Below are positions 9,481 to 13,558 of a stretch of 13,558 bases of DNA, one piece after another. The notes beneath the pieces are model-generated. The model was given only the letters and a program-made list of their open reading frames with translations, was not told where the DNA came from and ran no database searches. A program made the position numbers and the translations under genes. Origin of the DNA: JALOOE01 sp964423545 (GTDB lineage: Bacteria > Chloroflexota > Anaerolineae > CG2-30-64-16); contig CAYRFV010000139.1 of NCBI GenBank assembly GCA_964423545.1, positions 1-13,558 of the forward strand, in the 5' to 3' direction. Position 1 is the first letter of the stretch; every line of letters starts with the position of its first letter.

Positions 9481-9528
9481 CGTTAGGGCGTTCCAGCGTC
9501 GAAACGTTGAAACGCCCTAACGGTCCAC
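9481..9528. repeat. Perfect 12-bp inverted repeat with 8-base phasing, nuoD/nuoE spacer
   Basis: CGTTAGGGCGTT (9481-9492) and AACGCCCTAACG (9511-9522) are perfectly complementary around an 18-base loop. The whole stretch can also be read as six 8-base units that each begin with CG (starts at 9481, 9489, 9497, 9505, 9513, 9521). The right arm contains the nuoCD stop codon (9517-9519). No T-run follows in the transcribed direction, so an intrinsic terminator is unlikely. The hairpin would sit between the CD and EF cistrons. Confidence 0.8.
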
Positions 9529-11271
9529 ATCTCCCAGGACGATATCGATCGTCCCAATGATGACAATCAGGTCCGCAATCAGGCCGCCGCGCGCCATCGT
9601 GTCGGTCGCTTGCAGGTTGATGAACGATGGGGTGCGCACACGCAGCCGGTACGGAATCGCAGTGCCGTCGCTGACCAGGTAGAAGCCCAGCTCACCCTTC
9701 GGGCTTTCGATGCAGTCATACACCTCCCCCCTTGGCGGCGTAAACCCCTCGGTGTTCAGCTTGAAGTGGTGAATCACCGCCTCCATGCTCGTATCGAGTT
9801 CCTGGCGGGGCGGCAGCGCCATCTTGCGGTCGGCCGTCCACACCGGACCATCCGGCAGATTGTCCATGGCCTGCTGGATGATGCGGAGGCTTTGGCGCAT
9901 CTCGGCGATGCGCACCAGGTAGCGAGCGTAGACATCCCCGTCGGTTGACGTCGGCACCTCAAAGTCATAGTTCTCGTAGCCGCTGTAGGGCCGCGCCTTG
10001 CGGTAGTCGAACTTCACCCCCGAGGCGCGCAACATCGGGCCGGTGACGCACAGCCGTATCGCCTGCTGTGCGGTCAGCTTGCCGATGCCCACCGTGCGCG
10101 CTTTCCAGATCGGGTTCCCGGTGACCATGCGCTCGTATTCGTCGATCCGCTTCGGGAAGGTGGCGAGCACATCGCGAACGCGTGCTTCAAAGCTGGGTGG
10201 CACATCCTTCCACAGGCCGCCGGGACGGATGTACGACGTCGTCATGCGCGCGCCGCTGACCAGCTCCAAGATGTCGAGGATCTGTTCGCGCTCCCGAAAC
10301 GCGTACATCAGCAGCGCATGGCTGACGCCCGAAGCGTCCATCACGTGCGTGCCCAGCCAGACCAGGTGGGAGGCGAGGCGCTGCAGCTCCGCCATGATGA
10401 CGCGGAGCACCTGGGCGCGCCGCGGGATTTCCACGCCCATCAGCTTTTCGACGGCGAGCGCATACCCCAGGTTGTTGCTCATCGACGCAACATAGTCCAT
10501 CCGATCGGTGTAAGGGGTGAAATCCTTGTAGCGGATCGTCTCACCGTGCTTCTCGAAGCCGGAGTGGAGATAGCCAATGTCGGGATACGCGGCCACAACC
10601 GTCTCGCCGTCCAGCTCCACGATCACGCGCAGCACGCCGTGGGTCGATGGATGCTGCGGTCCCATGTTGAGGATCATGTGCTTGTTGGCGTCCGCCTGCT
10701 TCGGCGGCACGGGCTGCGGCGATTTGGCTTCGAGGATCTGTTTCCCGAACGATGCGAACTCCTCGTCCTCCCAGGTCATCGAGAACGGCACCGGTTCGCC
10801 CCCGCGCGGCACGTCCTTGCGCAGCGGATGGTTGGGCCAGTTGAGCGGCATCAAGATACGCCGCAGATCCGGATGGCCGTCGAACTTGACGCCCATCAAG
10901 TCGTAGACCTCGCGCTCATACCAGTTAGCGCCTGTCCAGAGGCCGGTGAGCGTAGGCGCCACAGGGTTATCGCCGCCGGCCGCAGGCATCTTGAGGGTCA
11001 AACGCTGGCCGCTGCTCGTCGACAACAGGTGATAGATCGTAGTGAAGCGTGCCTTGCCATCATAGGTCGGATAGCGACTCCAGTCCACCGCCGTCAGGTT
11101 CGCCAGGTGATCGAAGCGCAGGTCGGGATCATCGCGCAGAAACTGCGCCACTGCCACCAGATCCTGCGGCCGCACCACGAGGGTGGTTTCACCGCGATAC
11201 TGACTCTCCCCGGAAATGGCTGCGGGAAACATCGCGCGCAGCTTCTCTACGGCTGGGTTTGTGTCGGTCAT
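9517..11271 (-). CDS. nuoCD: NuoC-NuoD fusion, complex I peripheral arm and quinone site
   Basis: A single 584-aa protein. Residues 1 to about 180 are NuoC, recognised by WYEREVYDLMGVKFDGHPDL (117-136) and the RRILMP..HPLRKD segment ending near 152. After a short Pro-rich linker, NuoD starts about 196 with ILNMGPQHPSTHGVL. GPQHPSTHG (204-212) supplies the conserved quinone-site His, and GYLHSGFEK (233-241) the conserved Tyr. The C-terminus IDIVLGDVDR is canonical, so the protein is full length and ends exactly where the spacer repeat begins. The CD fusion is known from enterobacteria and some other phyla, while many bacteria keep C and D separate. The ATG at 11271 has AGG 8 bases upstream. 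It follows nuoB after 52 bases. Confidence 0.96.
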   Translation of the reverse strand: MTDTNPAVEKLRAMFPAAISGESQYRGETTLVVRPQDLVAVAQFLRDDPDLRFDHLANLTAVDWSRYPTYDGKARFTTIYHLLSTSSGQRLTLKMPAAGGDNPVAPTLTGLWTGANWYEREVYDLMGVKFDGHPDLRRILMPLNWPNHPLRKDVPRGGEPVPFSMTWEDEEFASFGKQILEAKSPQPVPPKQADANKHMILNMGPQHPSTHGVLRVIVELDGETVVAAYPDIGYLHSGFEKHGETIRYKDFTPYTDRMDYVASMSNNLGYALAVEKLMGVEIPRRAQVLRVIMAELQRLASHLVWLGTHVMDASGVSHALLMYAFREREQILDILELVSGARMTTSYIRPGGLWKDVPPSFEARVRDVLATFPKRIDEYERMVTGNPIWKARTVGIGKLTAQQAIRLCVTGPMLRASGVKFDYRKARPYSGYENYDFEVPTSTDGDVYARYLVRIAEMRQSLRIIQQAMDNLPDGPVWTADRKMALPPRQELDTSMEAVIHHFKLNTEGFTPPRGEVYDCIESPKGELGFYLVSDGTAIPYRLRVRTPSFINLQATDTMARGGLIADLIVIIGTIDIVLGDVDR

Positions 11272-11281
11272 ACTCTGTACC

Positions 11282-11347
11282 TGACGAAGGGCCGAAGACG
11301 AAGGACGAAAGCTGGCAGGGTTCTCATTGGCCCTTGGTCATTCGTCC
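11282..11347. repeat. Heptamer array and 11-of-12 inverted repeat, nuoB/nuoC spacer
   Basis: Four consecutive 7-base units start at 11283, 11290, 11297 and 11304 (GACGAAG, GGCCGAA, then two more GACGAA units). TGACGAAGGGCC (11282-11293) pairs with GGCCCTTGGTCA (11329-11340) at 11 of 12 positions with a 35-base loop. A second option is GGACGAA (11303-11309) with TTCGTCC (11341-11347). The right arms lie inside the end of nuoB and encode its last residues. Confidence 0.75.
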
Positions 11348-11830
11348 GTATGCGCGATCGCGAAATCTCTCGTTCTGGATCTTCTTCTGCAGGAGTGTGA
11401 TGGCATACAACAACGCTTCGGGCCGCGGTGGACAACCCGGCACATACACATCCACCGGGATCAGCTTGTCGACGCCCTGGATGATGGCGTAGTTGTTGAA
11501 GGGGCCGCCCGCACTGGCGCAGATGCCCATCGCAATGACCCATTTGGGCTCCAGCATCTGCTCGTAGAGCCGCTTGACCACCGGCGCCATCTTGTTGCTG
11601 ACGCGGCCAGACACGATCAACAGATCGGCCTGCCGCGGCGAACCGCGGAAGACCTCGGAGCCGAAGCGGCTGATGTCGAAACGACTGACGCCGGAGCCGA
11701 TCTGCTCGATGGCGCAGCAGGCCAGGCCGAACGTCAGCGGAAAGATGGAATACTTACGGCCCCAATTCACCGCGGCTTCCAACGTGGTTGTGACGAAGCC
11801 ATCGTCGGGGAGTCGTTCTTCAAGACCCAT
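11324..11830 (-). CDS. nuoB: NuoB, complex I subunit carrying cluster N2
   Basis: NuoB (168 aa) holds the terminal [4Fe-4S] cluster N2, which passes electrons to quinone. All four ligands are seen: the adjacent Cys pair in GLACCAIE (38, 39), Cys 104 in GICASAGG, and Cys 133 in VPGCPPRPE. The GSPRQADLLIVSGRVSNKMA segment is also typical. An ATG at 11842 would add four residues. I choose ATG 11830 because GGAG lies 6 bases before it and MGLEERLP is the usual N-terminus. The C-terminal tail RMTKGQ is encoded by heptamer repeat DNA of the spacer and is not conserved in the family. The gene follows nuoA after 87 bases. Confidence 0.96.
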   Translation of the reverse strand: MGLEERLPDDGFVTTTLEAAVNWGRKYSIFPLTFGLACCAIEQIGSGVSRFDISRFGSEVFRGSPRQADLLIVSGRVSNKMAPVVKRLYEQMLEPKWVIAMGICASAGGPFNNYAIIQGVDKLIPVDVYVPGCPPRPEALLYAITLLQKKIQNERFRDRAYGRMTKGQ

Positions 11831-11836
11831 GCGAAA

Positions 11837-11840
11837 CTCC
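11837..11840 (-). promoter_or_regulatory. Shine-Dalgarno that selects the internal ATG of nuoB
   Basis: GGAG on the minus strand, 6 bases before ATG 11830. The ATG at 11842 has no such site, so the start is placed 4 codons inside the longest frame. Confidence 0.55.
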
Positions 11841-11846
11841 ATCCAT

Positions 11847-11918
11847 CATGAGTCGTGACGCGCGGGAAAGGCGCTCGGAACCCGGCCCGTTCACCGATCA
11901 CGCGTCATCGATCATGTT
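11847..11918. repeat. Heptamer array with long inverted arms, nuoA/nuoB spacer
   Basis: Four consecutive 7-base units beginning TCA start at 11891, 11898, 11905 and 11912. The outer arms CATGAGTCGTGACGCG (11847-11862) and CGCGTCATCGATCATG (11901-11916) pair at 12 of 16 positions: 7 bp inside, 4 mismatches, then 5 bp. ACCGATCACG at 11893-11902 is the exact complement of CGTGATCGGT at 13035-13044 in the second nuo cluster. Confidence 0.65.
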
Positions 11919-12274
11919 CACTGCCACTTGAACGCGCCGTTCCTCCAGGCGTAGATGAAGCCGACCAGCAGGATCACGACGAAAATCGCCATCTCGATCA
12001 GGCCGAACAGCCCAAGCTGGCGCGCTGCCACCGCCCACGGATACATCAGGATCACTTCCACGTCGAAGAGGACAAAGAGCACGGCGATGACATAAAACTG
12101 GATGGGGATCCGGCGTTTGGCATCACCGAAGGGGATGATGCCGGACTCGTAGGGCTCATCCTTGACGGGAGTGTGTCGCCGGGGTCCCAACAGAGCAGAG
12201 ACAACCAACGCAATCGCAGCGAAAGCTCCCGCCACGACGAACATCACCAGGATTGGCAGATAACCTTCGGTCAT
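11918..12274 (-). CDS. nuoA: NuoA, complex I small membrane subunit (main operon copy)
   Basis: NuoA (118 aa) is a three-helix subunit near the quinone channel. Its conserved loop and second helix read YESGIIPFGDAKRRIPIQFY and then VLFVLFDVEVILMYPWAV, with the key Asp and Glu in FDVE (70-73). The loop has Ser at position 44, where many homologues and the second NuoA here have Cys; Ser is common in this family. It aligns without gaps to the other NuoA (118 aa), with about 50 of 118 positions identical by eye, so the two are distant paralogues. The ATG at 12274 has GGAG 7 bases upstream. It is the first gene of the leftward operon, behind a leader of about 159 bases and a strong promoter. Confidence 0.96.
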   Translation of the reverse strand: MTEGYLPILVMFVVAGAFAAIALVVSALLGPRRHTPVKDEPYESGIIPFGDAKRRIPIQFYVIAVLFVLFDVEVILMYPWAVAARQLGLFGLIEMAIFVVILLVGFIYAWRNGAFKWQ

Positions 12275-12439
12275 GCCACAGCTCCGCTGTTCGGCAGATC
12301 AGCGTTCACGATTCCACCGTGTGTCGTGTGCCAGGGTCCCGCTTTCGCCCGGATTGCGCCACGAGCCTCATTTTCGCTGCGGGAAGGAGCGACAAACAGG
12401 GATGCTGGCGCGAGACCTGTGCCCCTCCCAAGCTTGCAA

Positions 12440-12468
12440 AGTCTATCACGAGGCCCTATCCCTGTCAA
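12440..12468 (-). promoter_or_regulatory. Predicted sigma70-type promoter of the leftward nuoA-M operon
   Basis: On the minus strand TTGACA (12468-12463), a 17-bp spacer and TAGACT (12445-12440) form a near-consensus promoter. A TG one base before the -10 gives an extended -10. Transcription would start near 12433, leaving about 159 untranslated bases before nuoA. The start site is predicted only. Confidence 0.7.
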
Positions 12469-12521
12469 GCCAAAACCGTACTTTTACACACAAAAACCCG
12501 GCACAGCAGGGCATTCCGACC

Positions 12522-12550
12522 TTGCATTTCGTTGTGGCATGTGCTACAAT
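12522..12550 (+). promoter_or_regulatory. Predicted sigma70-type promoter of the rightward nuo cluster
   Basis: TTGCAT (12522-12527), a 17-bp spacer and TACAAT (12545-12550) form a good promoter, with TGC directly before the -10 as an extended element. Transcription would start near 12557, giving a leader of about 119 bases before the TTG start of the second nuoA. Confidence 0.7.
12532..12549. promoter_or_regulatory. Imperfect 18-bp dyad over the rightward promoter, possible operator
   Basis: TTGTGGCATGTGCTACAA reads the same on both strands at 7 of 9 half-site positions. It covers most of the spacer and five bases of the -10, so a bound protein would block this promoter but not the leftward one. 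Its ends resemble operators of the redox regulator Rex (TTGTG...CACAA), but the centre does not fit well. The regulator is unknown, and chance is possible. Confidence 0.3.
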
Positions 12551-12663
12551 TCGCACGTTTCGTTCATCGGAGCACTCGGGGCTCTATTCCCCTGGCGTCT
12601 GTGTGCCGTGGCCCGCTCTGTGTTGTGCGCCCAATTCACGAACACGGATACGTGCAGCCCAAA

Positions 12664-12668
12664 GGAGG
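12664..12668 (+). promoter_or_regulatory. Strong Shine-Dalgarno that selects a TTG start for the second nuoA
   Basis: AAAGGAGG ends at 12668, 7 bases before TTG 12676-12678. It is the best ribosome-binding site in the window and decides the start codon. Confidence 0.75.
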
Positions 12669-12675
12669 GTAGGCT

Positions 12676-13032
12676 TTGCAGTCACAGTACCTTTTCATAG
12701 CGATCTTCTTCCTGGTTACTCTTGTTGTCCCCATCGTTGGCCTGGCGCTGGCCTGGGCCTTACGACCGAAGAAACCCAATCCTATCAAGAACTCGACCTA
12801 CGAATGCGGCATGGAAACCATCGGTGATACCTGGGTGCAGTTCAAGGCTCAGTATTATCTGTACGCGTTGATCTTCGTAGTCTTCGATGTTGAGGTCGTG
12901 TTCCTCTTCCCCTGGGCCGTTGCCTATAACAAGCTGGGACTCTACGCCCTCGTCGAGATGGCTCTCTTCATCGCGATCCTGTTGGGCGGGTTGCTCTATG
13001 CCTGGCGAAAGGGCGCACTGGAGTGGCGGTGA
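12676..13032 (+). CDS. nuoA: NuoA of the second complex I cluster
   Basis: This 118-aa, three-helix protein is a second NuoA. The conserved loop reads STYECGMETIGDTWVQFKAQ, with Cys 44, where the first copy has Ser. The helix YLYALIFVVFDVEVVFLFPW has the FDVE motif at 70-73, and the C-terminus GGLLYAWRKGALEWR is typical. The loop (ECGME..GDTWVQF) is closer in style to the cyanobacterial NdhC/Chloroflexota type than the first copy is; that is my reading, not an alignment. It starts with TTG behind a strong ribosome-binding site. It heads the rightward cluster and is followed after 89 bases by a second nuoH. It probably works with the second nuoH and not as a spare part for the main operon, but this is inference. 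Confidence 0.94.
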   Translation: MQSQYLFIAIFFLVTLVVPIVGLALAWALRPKKPNPIKNSTYECGMETIGDTWVQFKAQYYLYALIFVVFDVEVVFLFPWAVAYNKLGLYALVEMALFIAILLGGLLYAWRKGALEWR

Positions 13033-13034
13033 GA

Positions 13035-13120
13035 CGTGATCGGTCAGATATGAAGCGCGGCGCTTCGCGTCGCGGCTCACCATCCTGCGAATCACAGCCT
13101 GATCGGTCTTGCGAGGCGTG
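13035..13120. repeat. Repeat-rich spacer with hairpin between the second nuoA and nuoH
   Basis: GAAGCGC (13052-13058) and GCGCTTC (13060-13066) form a perfect 7-bp inverted repeat, which in practice is a 5-bp stem with a 5-base loop. TGATCGGTC occurs at 13037-13045 and 13100-13108, 63 bases (nine heptamers) apart. CGTGATCGGT (13035-13044) is found on the opposite strand in the nuoA/nuoB spacer of the other cluster (11893-11902). Confidence 0.6.
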
Positions 13121-13121
13121 A

Positions 13122-13558
13122 ATGGACTATATCAGCAACCTCTTCGTAAACCTGGGCAACTCCTGGACAGCGCTGCTGAGCTCCTTTCTGCCGCCTTGGG
13201 CGGTGATCCTGGTCAATTTCCTGGTGGCGTCTGTCATCCTGGTTTTGATGCCCGTTATCGCCACGCTGACGCTGACGGTTATGGAGCGCAAGGTGATCGC
13301 ACGCATCCAGAACCGCATCGGTCCCAATCGAGTGGGCCCGTGGGGCATCTTCCAGGCGATCCCGGACGCTGTCAAGCTGCTGACCAAGGAAGATATCATC
13401 CCGGAAAACGCCGACAAGCCGCTGTTCAACATCGCGCCGCTGCTGATTTTTGCGGGCGCAGCGTTGCTGTGGGCGGTGATTCCGTTTGGCCGCGGGGTGA
13501 TCGGCCAGGATCTCAGCGTCGGCGTCCTGTACCTGGTCGCTGTAGGCTCGATCTCGAC
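13122..13558 (+). CDS. nuoH: NuoH of the second complex I cluster (N-terminal part)
   Basis: The first 145 codons of a second NuoH run off the right edge. It has a longer N-terminal lead than the first copy, so ERK lies at 55-57 and RIGPNRVGPWG at 65-75. These are followed by FQAIPDAVKLLTKEDIIP, NADKPLFNIAPLL and the next helices up to DLSVGVLYLVAVGSIS. All are conserved NuoH features. The loop differs markedly from the first copy (RIGPNRAWKFGLGHPIADAL), so it is not a recent duplicate. The ATG at 13122 has GAGG 5 bases upstream. Direct adjacency to nuoA is unusual, because B, C and D normally lie between. Confidence 0.93.
   Translation, partial: MDYISNLFVNLGNSWTALLSSFLPPWAVILVNFLVASVILVLMPVIATLTLTVMERKVIARIQNRIGPNRVGPWGIFQAIPDAVKLLTKEDIIPENADKPLFNIAPLLIFAGAALLWAVIPFGRGVIGQDLSVGVLYLVAVGSIS

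Larger units (their letters stand above)
12275..12675. other. Divergent regulatory region between the two nuo clusters
   Basis: This 401-bp stretch has no credible gene. It separates two nuoA genes transcribed away from each other. It holds two promoters whose -35 boxes are 53 bp apart (12469-12521 between them) and a leftward leader of about 159 bases. The rightward leader is about 119 bases. The central part is AT-richer than the surroundings, with short A and T tracts at 12470-12497. A possible long-range stem in the leftward leader pairs TCCCGC (12337-12342) with GCGGGA (12379-12384). The heptamer array typical of the other spacers is absent here. Confidence 0.7.

Noticed and set aside
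9481..9522. Intrinsic terminator between nuoCD and nuoEF
   Set aside because: The stem is strong but no T-run follows in the direction of transcription, and the genes on both sides belong to one complex.
12275..12675. tRNA, small RNA gene or riboswitch in the divergent region
   Set aside because: I found no cloverleaf or known riboswitch core; only weak stems are visible.
11855..12700. A 281-codon plus-strand frame across the divergent promoter region
   Set aside because: It runs antisense through nuoA and then through both promoters, and its translation shows no domain.

Overview
The window is almost entirely respiratory complex I (NADH:quinone oxidoreductase, Nuo). The DNA is GC-rich, uses ATG, GTG and TTG starts, and has good Shine-Dalgarno sequences. 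The organism looks like a member of the Chloroflexota. This rests on two different nuo sets, protein style and GC content, and it is an inference, not a marker-gene result.

Layout. From about 12274 leftwards the minus strand carries one long operon in canonical order: nuoA, nuoB, a nuoC-nuoD fusion, a nuoE-nuoF fusion, nuoG, nuoH, nuoI, nuoJ, nuoK, nuoL, and the first 81 codons of nuoM, which runs off the left edge. All metal-cluster ligands I looked for are present, so this should encode a complete NADH-oxidising, proton-pumping enzyme once nuoM and nuoN outside the window are added. From about 12676 rightwards the plus strand starts a second nuo cluster: a second, different nuoA followed directly by a second, different nuoH that runs off the right edge. 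The order A then H, with no B, C or D between, is unusual.

The two nuoA genes are head-to-head across a 401-bp region (12275-12675). It holds two back-to-back sigma70-type promoters, each with a 17-bp spacer and an extended -10. The minus one is TTGACA/TAGACT and the plus one is TTGCAT/TACAAT. The -35 boxes are only 53 bp apart. An imperfect 18-bp dyad lies over the plus promoter.

The least expected layer lies between the genes. Most spacers of both clusters are built from degenerate 7-bp units, or 8-bp units at nuoD/nuoE, arranged as inverted arms that can fold into hairpins. The best are a perfect 12-bp inverted repeat at nuoD/nuoE, an 11-of-12 one at nuoB/nuoC and a perfect 9-bp one at nuoI/nuoJ. 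Different spacers share long words, including a 16-of-18 match between two of them and an identical 10-mer between the two divergent clusters. In several cases the units run into the gene ends and supply stop codons and last residues.
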